From contig NMRA01000923.1 of assembly GCA_002633005.1 (NCBI GenBank), positions 3,520 to 67,519 on the forward strand: a stretch of 64,000 nucleotides of DNA. The letters are read 5' to 3'. Both the position numbers and the translations under genes were made by a program. Shown here piece by piece: positions 12,182 to 23,455 of the stretch. Origin of the DNA: Phoronis australis (lineage: Eukaryota; Phoronida; Phoronidae). The notes under the pieces were generated by a model. It was not told where the DNA came from, searched no databases, and saw only the letters and a program-made list of their open reading frames with translations. Numbering within the stretch: the first letter of the stretch is position 1; every line of letters starts with the position of its first letter.

Positions 12182-13430
12182 CTGAAAACAGAAGAGTTTG
12201 TAGTCAAGCAACTGTCTCAAAACAACTACGGTATGTTCCAGGGTTCATTTTAGACAATAAAATGCCACGTGCCAATTTGCTCATACAAGCTGACATGCAA
12301 TACAGTTTAAAGATGCCGAGTTCCATCACCACAATGCGCCTACAAGAATGTTGAAGTTCCAATAGTGCAGGTCGCAACCCAAAACGAACCCTGAAGTAGT
12401 TCTAACATATAATTTCGACAAGGATACTACTCAACACTATCAAAACGTCATTCTGCCAGGCCAGCGAAACCATTCAGGAACCATATATTTTTTTAATGAC
12501 CATGTTCCTTTTGGCAACTGTAACTCAGATCAGTTATACTTGTAAGTTCACAGGATCAAATTCGTAGCTACATTGGCTATTTTGCAGTTCTGAATATCTG
12601 AACAGTGTTATTCAAAGGGAGTTTATCTAAATTCATACTGCCTAATAACTATAAAGAGACAGTCACCATAATTGTAGGTTCTCTCTAATGTCAAATAGAA
12701 ACAACGTGTTATGACATAAGCATGGTGTACTAAACCGACAACTTGATATTCATTATTGCCATCAAGTAATACACTGTGAATGAATTCAGTAATAATAGCC
12801 ATGACATTGATCAACACATGTGACAAACGAGCAAAATTACAACTACAACAGTGTAAGACACAATGCATGGACTACTAATCAACTGGTAACAGGTAAGTAT
12901 TCAAGTGCTCATCATTGGAATATTATTTACAGATCAAATTAAACCTGAGAAATCAAATGCAACACAACAAAATCCAGAACTCTTGCAAGGTGACTGAAGA
13001 GATAACAAATTCAAAATCAGCACCATAGGCAAAATTTGCCCAAGATGAACCACCACACTTGGTCAAATGCAAAAACTTAATTTTTACACTGACCTTTGAC
13101 CTGGTGTTGTCATCAGTCACTGGTCATGCGGTTTGATCAATCGTATGAAAGGATTTATGCTCATTGAATGTCAGCATGCCTGATACTTGATAAACCAGAC
13201 AAATGTTCAAGTACAAACAATCTGCTGGAGGCAAATGTATCTAGAGCAAATACCTCTCAGACTTGGACACTGATAAAAGTAAGTGTGGCAATTTCATCTC
13301 TGAACAGATCTTGGCTACGATCTAAAGTTTTTCAAAACACACAGAACTAAGTCATGTTAAAGAGCACTAGCAAGCGTAACTGCTGCCAACAGCGTGAACA
13401 AATTAATCTACTAACTGCAGCAAACAATAC

Positions 13431-13706
13431 CTTTAATCTTCAACTCTACTAAATCTCGAAACTGCAGCCCATCTGAGCTAATCGCTATACACACGAATTT
13501 GCCAGAGTCTTCAGCAGTCGCTCCAGTCACAACTAATGTATTATCAGGTTCCACGGTCACCCGGGGTGACAGTGGCTCTCCATCAGCCCGGATCCAGGTC
13601 ACGTCAAATAGGCCGTCTCCCTCCACTTGACATGTGTACCGAACGGTGGAGCCGGGCTTGTCGGACACCTCAGCTGGTAAAGCAACTACCCTGTTCTTGG
13701 CACTCC
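13431..13706 (-). CDS. HSPG2: Perlecan exon 41: complete Ig module, first Ig after domain III
   Basis: The 276-nt exon (phase 1 to 1) carries VRYTCQVEGDGLFDVTWIRA, with the first Cys and Trp, and TAEDSGKFVCIAISSDG, with the second Cys. It follows the last laminin-EGF exon directly, as the domain III to IV transition does in vertebrate perlecan. Confidence 0.92.
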
Positions 13707-14155
13707 CTGCATTTAGGGAAAGCGTTAACACTGAGCGAGGGACATTTTATCAAAGCGGGGAAGTAAAATAATGAGACGGGGATAAAGAGAGAGAGTGATT
13801 TCAGGATGAGTGGAAAACTATATGAATTAATCAGGACTCAAGGATCGGGGACAGTAAATGAAATTTGAAAAAAATAGTTGAAACTGAAACGCGGGAAACA
13901 AAGCACTGAAATAAGTCACAGACGTAATGTACAACAACTAGACAAAGAGCTCAGTGTTGACTTAACTTTAAGCAAAGCAAGCTAGTCCAAGCACCCGCGC
14001 GTAAAATGGTGTAGACAACAACTGCCATTACACTTGCACACACCAAATGTAAATTAAAGCATGAAGCGAAGACTGGTTAACTAAAATAACTTCAACAGAA
14101 GCCAATGATAAGTAGAAGCGTGAGCATCTTAATTTTCCTTCAGTGACCACAATAC

Positions 14156-14243
14156 CTCGTACACAGGGACCCCTAGTGGGATCACCACGGTAACCGCGGA
14201 CACACCGCTCACAGCGATCCCCTTCTGTGTTGTCACGACAGTT
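14156..14243 (-). CDS. HSPG2: Perlecan exon 40: laminin-EGF (C-terminal part), end of domain III
   Basis: The 88-nt exon (phase 0 to 1) encodes NCRDNTEGDRCERCVRGYRG followed by DPTRGPCVRG, the C-terminal cysteine cluster of a laminin EGF. It ends the laminin-type region. Compared with the two earlier linker blocks this one is short: the C-P-C-P linker and later EGF exons are absent. Confidence 0.92.
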
Positions 14244-14658
14244 CTGAAATTAATTCAACGGCAGCAATTGCAATGGTATCATGATTATCATTGGTAGACT
14301 ATCTTTTGAAATTTCAATTCGATGCAGCATTAGTCAGCAACCAGAATCCTGTATGTATGTAGCATTATTTGTGTGGGAATACTTTGCGAGCAATAATAAA
14401 TTTCAGTAATTCAACTTCTCCTACAAAAAGCAACTATCAAAGAGTGACGTTTAATTAATAAATTGATCTGGGACAACCAATCCACACAATGTAACAAGTA
14501 AACATTACGAAATCAACAAAAAATTAAGCACAATCTTACACAACTTTCCAGTGAATTAAGGCAATTCCCTTAATCGACTTTGTCTTATTCATTGTAAAAC
14601 ATTGCCTCATGCATCAGCTTAATATTAACTTTGATGGAGAATGCTACAAAATTCAAAC

Positions 14659-14772
14659 CTGACATCTTCCTTGATCATCACACTGGTCAGAGTGTCCATT
14701 ACAGTCACAGCGAGACAAGCCCTCACTTCTACATCTACCATCAGGCATCCGCCGAGAGCCCAAGGCACACGA
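14659..14772 (-). CDS. HSPG2: Perlecan exon 39: laminin-EGF junction after the third LamB
   Basis: The 114-nt exon (phase 0 to 0) encodes SCALGSRRMPDGRC and then CDCNGHSDQCDDQGRCQ. The C-N-G-H-S-D-x-C motif is the recurrent start of the laminin EGF following each LamB domain. Equivalent exons of 114 and 120 nt lie at 19976-20089 and 27193-27312. Confidence 0.92.
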
Positions 14773-16139
14773 CTATAAGTGAAGCAGGATGTTGAAGGCA
14801 ACAACACAGATGTCAGCACTGATAACCTAACATTGTATATGAATATGTGGCCAGTAGATGGAAGGCTGACAAGATTTAAAATGATTGCAACTTAACATTA
14901 AAAGTATTAACCCTCACAACATGGATGATATATATGTTAAAATTTATGTGAAGTTGTTATTAGCTGAGTGCCAATATGTACCTGGTGCAACAACCTCGGC
15001 TATGACAAAAATTCTCCAATTCGGGACAGTAGAAAACCAGTTATTCTGCTCAAGGTTGGAGCTTGTCCCAAACTCTAGTAATAGACAATATTGGCAGTCC
15101 CACGAATCACCAGAAGATGGCAAACCTACCCATTCTGTACATTGAAAACAAAGTGTCCGCAGTTTGAGAAACATTGTGAACACCCATATTCCAGGATCAA
15201 AAAAATTTGTTTTCTGTGATTTTCCGTGTCTCAAATTCTAAAGACCATCACAAATTGAAGAATTTTTACCATAATAACACACCTGTATACAAACAAATAT
15301 TAAGCAGTTTAACATCTTTAACAAGAAGTAAGCATTTGAACCATATTTCTTCTCCCAATATACTTAGCTTCCAGTACAACAGCCGTGTCGAGACATATTT
15401 GGTACATAAAGGATTTAATGAACACATAAATTACGTTTTTAACTTGAATTAAACAATGCTCTACATTTTATCTTTGTCATACTGTGTTATCGCTGACACT
15501 ATCAAAATCTACAAAGGAAACATGTTTTCGTATCTCCACAAAATCTGGCTCTTAACATTACCTAAGAGAGATGGGGGTATTCATTCAAAGACTTAAAAAT
15601 CTATAAGTTAAAACTAAAATAAAACAAGTACAAGAGGCCACAATGTGTTCTACAACAGATATAAAACCTTCCTGAAAAACTACAAGTGAATATTGAATTG
15701 TCTTATTTCACAGCTTAAAACTCGTGACAATTTTGTAAAATCAAAACAAGCAAGACTTGTGTTATTAAGGATATACCCCAAGACGTAAAAAACAAAGTAT
15801 TGTGGGATATCGGTCACCCAAAGCAGCTCCACCAGAAGAGGTAGATATATGATCGGAAGAGATGACTCAATTATAGCAGCATTTTAAGCAGCCATGAGTT
15901 CAGTTTATCATAGATAGGAGCATACAGGTAGCATCGATCACCAGCTCGAACGTTTCTTGGTTCATGATTGGATGACTATGATGCCAAGCATTGGTTTTAG
16001 CAATCCATAAAAGGTCAATATGCAATACACACATATACTCACAAAATTTTATTTTGAGAACAAATACTGAATTGTAACTAAAAATGTACTGTACGTATCA
16101 ATATCTTCACTGAAGACCTGACAAAAGCAGATAATTTAC
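14773..16139. other. Intron, 1.37 kb
   Basis: AT-rich sequence with chance open frames on both strands. I see no exon, RNA gene or clear repeat. Confidence 0.55.
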
Positions 16140-16373
16140 CTCACAAGACAGACCATCATAACCCGCGGGACATTTGCACGATTCCACGGTAGTTATGTAT
16201 TCACTACCGGTATCATAAGGAACTCCAACATCCATGGCTATACTACGCAAGGTGATGTACTCTTGCTTGGTGTGGTATGTGGCCCGCACCAGCACGTCGG
16301 TGATGTTAGAGAGTATGCGCACAAACTGGTCACGTGACAGCCGTGTGCGGGAACGGGGAACAATGAACGAGGC
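16140..16373 (-). CDS. HSPG2: Perlecan exon 38: C-terminal part of the third LamB module plus EGF half
   Basis: The 234-nt exon (phase 0 to 0) encodes ASFIVPRSRTRLSRDQFVRI, a helical stretch ending ATYHTKQEYITLRSIAMDVG, then CKCPAGYDGLSCE. In the first two LamB modules this same segment is split by a phase-2 intron into two exons (137+112 and 119+112 nt). Here it is a single exon. Confidence 0.93.
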
Positions 16374-16532
16374 CTGTGGACAACAACAAAGGTGAAGTTA
16401 TGGTAAAATAATCTTCATTTCAAGACGGGATGGCGAACAAGTTGAATTTTATAGATGTTTAATTTATCAGACAAAAATTAGAAAGCAGAAAATGGCTTTT
16501 AACCTGCTTATAGGTGCTGAACAACAACTTAC

Positions 16533-16616
16533 CTCTGTTATGGGAATGTCATAGTCCTGAGACACACCAGGCTGTGGAGCTGTCCTGAACACATGGTACA
16601 CATCACCATATGGACT
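16533..16616 (-). CDS. HSPG2: Perlecan exon 37: third LamB module, internal exon
   Basis: The 84-nt exon (phase 0 to 0) encodes SPYGDVYHVFRTAPQPGVSQ followed by DYDIPITE. It has exactly the same length and phase as the equivalent exons at 22808-22891 and 29957-30040. It lacks the G-N-x-I-T-L start that the other two share. Confidence 0.92.
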
Positions 16617-16961
16617 CTACAATGAACAACAACACTACAATGTCTGACACTGATCAGATTGAACACATTAATTTATGTTACACAATACTATACCCGTCAT
16701 ACGTGTGACAGGAAAAAACACACGTTCATACTAAACAGGTGAGCCCTCGGGTGCATGCATTAAGCAGATTGCTACATAACTACTGCTTCTGCAGAGGGAT
16801 CCTTCCACTCACCCTACACAGGATGCTTATCCATCACGGGTTACTTCCCAATCATTCTGAACAGCCGAGTCAATTGAAGTAAAGCAGTACTATAAAAAAC
16901 TATCTAGCAATCATAAACTTATTATTTTACAAATTTACAAGTAAAAATGTTCAACTCCTAC

Positions 16962-17054
16962 CCTCAGTTCTACGTCCACGCCTCGTTCAGGTCTACTTCC
17001 ATCAGCAGTGTCGAAGCGCAGTGAGAACTTGATAGAGCTACCATAGGCTGTCAC
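16962..17054 (-). CDS. HSPG2: Perlecan exon 36: third LamB module, internal exon
   Basis: The 93-nt exon (phase 0 to 0) encodes VTAYGSSIKFSLRFDTADGS followed by RPERGVDVELR. The S/A-Y-G-G/S start is a LamB signature. Its size and phases match the exons at 23363-23455 and 30199-30291. Confidence 0.92.
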
Positions 17055-17379
17055 CTTAACAACAAAGGGCAAAGGTCACGTCAATCAAGCAACAAACAAA
17101 AGGTCACCAATTAAGAACAATTAAATACTGCGCATGCATGATACTCACTGCATTCATTTCTAGACAAAGAAATACAGCGAGTTCATGCAAATCTTGTCAA
17201 TCTCCAATTCCCTTGTATCCAAATCATCAACCTTAAATTATACTCACATATCACACCAACATAAATTGACAGTCAATCCAGCAGCAAGATCATAGCCACG
17301 ATTACATCATAATAGAGCAGTGTGAATTCTGAGGCAATAAAATAAAAAACCTTTCACTGTTAACGAAATAACATTTTAC

Positions 17380-17571
17380 CTTGTTGCCCAGGAACTTGTC
17401 TGGAAGTCTGAAAAACAGCAATTCTTTTCTATCGTTAGGGTTGAACCCAGCTGTAATCTCGTTGCTATTAGGGTCAGTACGGTAACTAGCAGTGCGTGTG
17501 TTGACTAAGTTGCGTGTTGTCAGGTAGAACCTGTCCACCTGGTCACCTCTCTCAGCCAATTGTGGGAAAAT
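17380..17571 (-). CDS. HSPG2: Perlecan exon 35: start of the third LamB (laminin IV) module
   Basis: The 192-nt exon (phase 0 to 0) ends with ELLFFRLPDKFLGNK, the counterpart of the Y-W-S-L-P-x-x-F-L-G-N-K motif that precedes the Y-G-G exon in all LamB domains. The usual aromatic-Trp before S-L-P is replaced here by F-F-R. Confidence 0.92.
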
Positions 17572-17758
17572 CTGCAGTATAAGATGGGAGAAGAGAACTT
17601 GTTGTAATGCTAGGAACACAAAAGGTGGAGAGACCATAAAAAGTCGATCACTTCCTGCCACAATCACTTGAAGCGCATGTCATAGCTTTGTGTACAACAC
17701 AATATTGCATTAAATAAAACAACTACGAAAACTATTAAATGTCTGTTAAAGTTGTATT

Positions 17759-17820
17759 AAGTGCACCATCAGTAGGTAGTTTGTTTATTGAGTGCACCAT
17801 CAGTAGGTAGTTTGCTTATC
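17759..17820. repeat. Short tandem duplication, about 32-bp unit
   Basis: The segment gtgcaccatcagtaggtagt occurs twice, about 32 bp apart, inside an intron. Confidence 0.85.
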
Positions 17821-17948
17821 TCGCATGAAACACGAAGCCCCAAGAAACATCATACATATCGTAAAAGCGCAAATTGATTTTCATAACTTCTTTCATTCTC
17901 TAGCATAAGCAATTCCCCATTAAAGCCAGAGTGCTGTCATCAACTTAC

Positions 17949-18089
17949 AGTTTCTTTAAAGTAGCGAGCACTAGTACATTCCTGAGACCTTCCAGAGCAG
18001 GCACACTTGAGACAACCATCAGGGTTCTTGGAGTCCAGGTTGAAGTAACCAGGTTTACACTTGTCGCACCTCTTGCCTTCAACATTCCT
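17949..18089 (-). CDS. HSPG2: Perlecan exon 34: laminin-EGF before the third LamB
   Basis: The 141-nt exon (phase 0 to 0) encodes RNVEGKRCDKCKPGYFNLDS and then NPDGCLKCACSGRSQECTSA. This is the last laminin EGF before a LamB module. The equivalent exon at 25768-25908 has the identical length of 141 nt. Confidence 0.93.
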
Positions 18090-18308
18090 CTTCAGGAGAA
18101 AAGGTCAAGTATTATGCATAGCCAAGGTCTGACTTGAGAGATACTTGCAAGCTAGTACCTGCCTGGTTTTCCGTTAACAGTTGGCTAATTCAAAAACATC
18201 TATTGGGGTTCCTATGCAAGCAAAGACCTGTATAACACGAGAGTACAGATTTTACGTAATTTTGCCAAAACCGCAATAAACATCTATTTATCTTAGATGA
18301 CTGCTCAC

Positions 18309-18394
18309 CTTACAGACACACTGGCCAGAAGTAGGGTTACACCTGTCAGCCTGGGAGGGCTCAGTACCAGCAGCTTCACAGTCACACAGCAGGT
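18309..18394 (-). CDS. HSPG2: Perlecan exon 33: laminin-EGF, N-terminal half
   Basis: The 86-nt exon (phase 1 to 0) encodes LLCDCEAAGTEPSQADRCNP followed by TSGQCVCK, a typical laminin EGF start (C-x-C ... C-x-C). In the previous linker block the matching sequence is fused with its upstream exon (26122-26335). Confidence 0.92.
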
Positions 18395-18911
18395 CTGTAT
18401 AGGTAGAACAATGAGTGAACAACTGAGTGAGAATATAGCTCAGTGAAAACAGTGGGAAATCTCAACAGTGTATGATTATCAATCATTAAAAACTTGGACC
18501 TTTGTATACAGAGTTGTACACAGATAGGGGTAGACAGAATCAGAAATACAGATCTAGCTCTTTTGTGTGGAGCAGGGAAATTACCATATTAGCATTGACT
18601 TTTGGGCAATTCAACACAGAAATAAATTAAACTGGTAATTTTTCAATCAGTTTAACTACTGAATTTATATTTGACGCGGAAAGTTTTTGCAGGAATGTTA
18701 TTTTTTTTGGAAGAAATATGATAAATATTAGCCAAAAATGATGTCATCGTATCTGTTTGGTTGACCAAGGGGTAGCAGTTGATTTTGACTTGTGAACACA
18801 AACAAAAGATTGCAAGAACTTGCTACCATAGACTAGGTTGGAAACAGTTTTCGTCTAGAGTTGAAGCTATGACTGGGCATACAACCTTAAAACAGTCCCC
18901 TAGACCGGTAC

Positions 18912-19057
18912 CTGGTCGTTTGCAAACATCTCCAACCCTGCGGGGGTCACCAACATATCCAGATGCACACCGCTCACACTGTCTTCCTTCATACCCAGGT
19001 GGACAGTCCAGACAGGTGACTTGACCGTCCGTGTCCAGCCTACAGGTGCGACTGAAC
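18912..19057 (-). CDS. HSPG2: Perlecan exon 32: laminin-EGF
   Basis: The 146-nt exon (phase 2 to 1) encodes FSRTCRLDTDGQVTCLDCPP and then GYEGRQCERCASGYVGDPRR. The start closely resembles the corresponding laminin EGF of vertebrate perlecan. The phase-2 start completes a Gln codon with the exon at 19456-19577. Confidence 0.93.
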
Positions 19058-19455
19058 CTGTAACAAGATGTAGACTTCAGCAGCTGCCTTAGGTCACACA
19101 ACCCTTCAAGTCACCATTATGACATATACAGTGGTTCACAGTATGAAAGGAGTTGAATAATAATGAAATAGTGTCCTAATAATCATAAACACACAGACAA
19201 CCTTTTAGTGCCAGAAGACCAGAGACTTGGGTCCAAGACCATGAAAATTTACACGAGAAACGATTACAAAATTGACCAATGGCACCACATGAAAACTGAA
19301 AAGTCATTTGAAGCATGCCACATAACTACTTATTGTAACTTTTAGTCAAGTAGAATATAATGTCTAGTGGTCTGAGGATCTGGTATTGTATCAATATTTC
19401 AATCTCAGGATAGGGATAATCCAATCTGCACCTAACACTCGTCAATAACACTTAC

Positions 19456-19577
19456 TGGTTGGACGACACAGTGAGAGGACAGGGGCAGGGTCTACACTGG
19501 CCACCCCTGGCAGGGTTTCCATAGAAACCCGGCGCACAGCGTTCACAATTTTCACCAACAGTGTTGTCACGGCAATT
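19456..19577 (-). CDS. HSPG2: Perlecan exon 31: laminin-EGF
   Basis: The 122-nt exon (phase 0 to 2) encodes [20 protein letters not shown] and then [16 protein letters not shown]. The C-x-P-C-P-C-P-L linker is characteristic of perlecan domain III. The donor is GTAAGT. Confidence 0.93.
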
Positions 19578-19975
19578 CTGATGAAAAGAGAAAAGCAATA
19601 CGTATTACTTGATGATGAAACATTATACTGAAGGCACTAATTAATGACCATTCAGCATGAATCTTTACAGAGAATAATTATAAAGAAAAACGCATTTCTA
19701 CTTCATCAAAACACACACACTTAATTAACAGACTGTGTCAATTTGGTGCAGCATGTTGGCAAAAAGGAAACCTTGTTTTCTTAACAAATGCAAGGAAAAA
19801 GCAAATTCCTCAATTGATAATTAGCAAGTTTTTAAAGCACACGTCACAAAAGTACACTTCATCAACTGAGGAATAATTTAAACACTTAGCCATCAAACAA
19901 ATGAAAAATAAAAAAGTTGCGTTTTAATGCACAATCATAGAATTGTCATACTTTCGCCTGTGCTTTCCAACTCAC

Positions 19976-20089
19976 CTGACAAACACCCGTGTCCACATCA
20001 CAGGTGTCCGAGTGTCCGTTACATTCACAGCGTTCACAGGTGCCAAGGTACAGTCCACCACCAGTACGCTTGTAGCCAGGGGCACAGCT
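19976..20089 (-). CDS. HSPG2: Perlecan exon 30: laminin-EGF junction after the second LamB
   Basis: The 114-nt exon (phase 0 to 0) encodes SCAPGYKRTGGGLYLGTCER followed by CECNGHSDTCDVDTGVCQ. The G-L-Y-L-G-x-C-x-x-C-x-C-N-G-H-S-D motif is the perlecan/laminin alpha signature that follows LamB. Confidence 0.94.
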
Positions 20090-20292
20090 CTACAACAGGT
20101 ACAGCAAGTCATTACTAATGCAACAGTATATTTTACAACTCAAGTAACGTCCATCAGATGGAAAAATTGGCTTTTTAAGGTTCGACGAAAGCAAGTACAC
20201 ACTCGAAAATGCGAGTGGAAAAAGTAAATTTGGCCTCACTCATACGTGCGCCCAGCTGACATCCAGCATATCTTTTGTTTTCTTGTTTAGGT

Positions 20293-21090
20293 CGCTACTC
20301 TCTACTAGTCAAAATCTAAGAATACAAGACATGGCAAATACGCCATTTTTGCCTCACTCCAGTGCTGCGTCTCCTCTAGATTTACTTGAATTTATGGTAA
20401 CATCTCAAGTACCAGTTCTCCCCACTGCCAAGGAACTGTAATAGTCTACAGCAGCACATCCCCAGTCCATTATTTGGCAGAGAATCCCCCCCCCCAGAGT
20501 ATAATGACTAAAACCTGATAACAATGCTAACCAATCTGCGATGCAAGCCACGTGTCCCTGTTTAAAAGGTTAAAAGCATATGTCAAGTACGTAACACGGA
20601 ACAAATAAAAGAAAAATGTAAAATTTGATGATTTTTATTACCAATGAATAATGATTTTTATATACTAACACCATAGAACCACTCACTTCCANCGCTACTC
20701 TCTACTAGTCAAAATCTAAGAATACAAGACATGGCAAATACGCCATTTTCGCCTCACTCCAGTGCTGCGTCTCCTCTAGATTTACTTGAATTTATGGTAA
20801 CATCTCAAGTACCAGTTCTCCCCACTGCCAAGGAACTGTAATAGTCTACAGCAGCACATCCCCAGTCCATTATTTGGCAGAGAATCCCCCCCCCAGAGTA
20901 TAATGACTAAAACCTGATAACAATGCTAACCAATCTGCGATGCAAGCCACGTGTCCCTGTTTAAAAGGTTAAAAGCATATGTCAAGTACGTAACACGGAA
21001 CAAATAAAAGAAAAATGTAAAATTTGATGATTTTTATTACCAATGAATAATGATTTTTATATACTAACACCATAGAACCACTCACTTCCA
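20293..21090. repeat. Near-identical 0.4-kb direct duplication around a single N (probable assembly artefact)
   Basis: The sequence 20293-20691 is followed by one N at 20692 and then repeated at 20693-21090. I see only one substitution (cgccattttt versus cgccattttc) and a poly-C length difference. It lies in an intron. The pattern fits two contig ends, or two alleles, placed side by side without merging. Confidence 0.88.
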
Positions 21091-21109
21091 AATAATACCC
21101 AATATAAAC

Positions 21110-21111
<2 letters not shown>

Positions 21112-21152
<41 letters not shown>

Positions 21153-21172
21153 GCGTGTGCGTGTGCGTGTGT
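21112..21172. repeat. (TG)n/(CA)n microsatellite next to a 5' splice site
   Basis: About 60 bp of TG repeats end in a GTGC-rich stretch. On the minus strand the CA repeat begins only a few bases after the GTAAGT donor of the exon at 21179-21290. Confidence 0.95.
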
Positions 21173-21178
21173 ACTTAC

Positions 21179-21290
21179 CTCACATGATAGACCCTGGTAG
21201 CCTGGAGGACAAGAGCATTGCTCCACAGGGAAAGCCTGAGGAAGTCCAGTGTCCCTGTTTTCAGCTACATCAAGAGACACGTCCCGAAGG
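21179..21290 (-). CDS. HSPG2: Perlecan exon 29: end of the second LamB module plus EGF half
   Basis: The 112-nt exon (phase 2 to 0) encodes LRDVSLDVAENRDTGLPQAF followed by CSCPPGYQGLSCE. It has the same length and phases as 27992-28103. The donor GTAAGT is followed at once by a CA repeat. Confidence 0.94.
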
Positions 21291-21731
21291 CTAGAAATAG
21301 TATTACACAAATGTAACAAACTGTCACCGACTGCACAGCTTCAGCTGATCAAATGATGTCTTACAATGATGAAAGCCAGCAGTTTCTTTGGCATCAGTAA
21401 GACCCTAGAAAAATGTCTACGCTTAGCAAACGTCTAAACATCGCATCTCAGAAACAGCAGCATATTTTATTTTATGGTAAAATTCTGTAAAAAAAAGCAT
21501 AAGAAGTTGACTATGAAGGTTATGTAGGACCCTATGAAATGTCTAGATTTGAATAACTTCTGAACATCGTATCTCAGAAACGGCAATCATATTTTATTTA
21601 GAATTCTGTGGAAAAGAACATACCAAGTTGACTACCATCACGAAACGTTGTTTCTCATTGCACAAGCTCAGGTGATTATAACAAGACTGACGGACTCAAA
21701 TGTACCATCAATGAATGGTAGAGTATTATAC

Positions 21732-21850
21732 CTTGACTCCTGAGTGCTGGCAGTGTATGTAGCCTTGACCAGGATGTACTTAAGACCAGCCAGGGCCATC
21801 AACATGTGCTCCCTGGAGGCTGGCTCACCATCCAGACGTTGCCAGAATTG
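21732..21850 (-). CDS. HSPG2: Perlecan exon 28: second LamB module, helical exon
   Basis: The 119-nt exon (phase 0 to 2) encodes QFWQRLDGEPASREHMLMAL followed by AGLKYILVKATYTASTQES. The D-G-x-P-A-x-R-E-H-x-L-M-A-L-A stretch is strongly conserved in perlecan LamB modules. This is one of the best family diagnostics in the window. Confidence 0.95.
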
Positions 21851-22807
21851 CTGGAAAATGGCAAATACGCAGAGACTATAACATGAACTGCAAAACAGCA
21901 CTATACGAAATGTAGTTGAAAATGAATGGCTAGCGGTTTTTTTGAAGAAAACAAAGTGTATCAATTGGTGATGTGAGTGTTCATTTCATCTGTAACTGGA
22001 CCCTCTTGTCTTCCATTTTCGTTTTGCAACTAAGTACAGAAATATCCATTGTGCCATCTAAGTATGGTAATTTTCACTCATTGCAAACAAAATAATTGTC
22101 AAAATTGCTGTTTCTTGTTTAAGAGAGGTTGTTTTTTGCTGCAGATATTGGGAAACTTTACTAAATATACAAACCAAGCCAATTATAGTTTAAAATTAAC
22201 CTTTATCACTGAAGCAAGATTTTGACAAAATCAAATTTTACTTGTCCACTATATTCTGTGCTAAACTGGTTGAATTCACGGAGATATCTTGCACTGATAT
22301 TGTTAGGTCATTTTGCCTTAAATCTTTATTTCCATTTTCTAAAGAACCTATCATACCTATCAATCTAGTATTGTTTTGAGACAATTAACAACACAAACTA
22401 AAACATTGCCATAAAAGTTTGGTTATTTTTGTTGAGAAATTAGACAAAAGCAACTTCCACTAGTCCACCAAACTATGTAGGTGAATTGTCATCAATAGAA
22501 CACAACAGAATAGAATTATGTTTCAGTTTTCACATATTACAATTTTTGTACAGAGAATTCCTCGACGACAAACCACAGTGCAAATCATTGCAGATGGTAT
22601 GCATAACGCAAGCTTGAGTGAACATTGGATCAAGCCAGGCTTGATGTACAAACAGAACAAGGGACAATGGTCTCTTTTGGCAGACCCAGATTTCGACAAC
22701 CAGTTTCATCCACTGAATACTGGTTGTCATCCAATAATTGCATGGTTCTCAAAATCAGAGTGACAATAGGATCTATTGCTGAATTAAGATTAAAATCCAT
22801 TACTAAC

Positions 22808-22891
22808 CTCATAGAATGGAACTTGGAATGTCTTCTCGTTATCCGAGGTAATGGCCATACTGTGTCTATAGATGAGAGTGATGTCATTACC
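22808..22891 (-). CDS. HSPG2: Perlecan exon 27: second LamB module, internal exon
   Basis: The 84-nt exon (phase 0 to 0) encodes GNDITLIYRHSMAITSDNEK followed by TFQVPFYE. The G-N-x-I-T-L start and V-P-F-x-E end are LamB features. Confidence 0.93.
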
Positions 22892-23362
22892 CTGAAATGA
22901 CACACCAGAATCACATGTGAATGATATGAAATAATGAAGACAGCAGGTGTGATGTCAACAGGTAAAACAAAAGTACAAAACATCTGGTGATGTAACTGCT
23001 TTGCTGTGCCATAGTATACTCCATCAACACGAATTTGAACAGACGTTAAAAACAAAATTCCTCCTTACCTATTCCTAAACAAGTAACCCGCCAAACTACC
23101 ATTCTACAGTAGTATTTATCAGTTAAGTTTGTAAATATTTGGAGTTGTGTTGAACAAGCATTATTTAGGCTTAAGTTTGGACTGAACTATCTTACGTTAA
23201 AATTCGTTTTTAACTATAAAACAAAGCAGGAAGAACACCTTTAAATGAAACACGAACGTAACATACTTGCAATATTTTTAAATTTGAAGTCAATAAATAT
23301 TTGTTCCTTATTCAGAGTGGACACCTAAACATATCGACATGACTAAAACATGATTCACTTAC

Positions 23363-23455
23363 ATTAATCTCAATGTCTGCATCGTCATTAGGAACATCAC
23401 CCGCATCAGCTCTATACCTTGCAGTGAACTGTAGATTACCGCCATAGGCAGTCAA
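23363..23455 (-). CDS. HSPG2: Perlecan exon 26: second LamB module, internal exon
   Basis: The 93-nt exon (phase 0 to 0) encodes LTAYGGNLQFTARYRADAGD followed by VPNDDADIEIN. It contains the Y-G-G-x-L-x-F/Y-T motif of LamB. The donor is GTAAGT and the acceptor tttcag. Confidence 0.94.
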
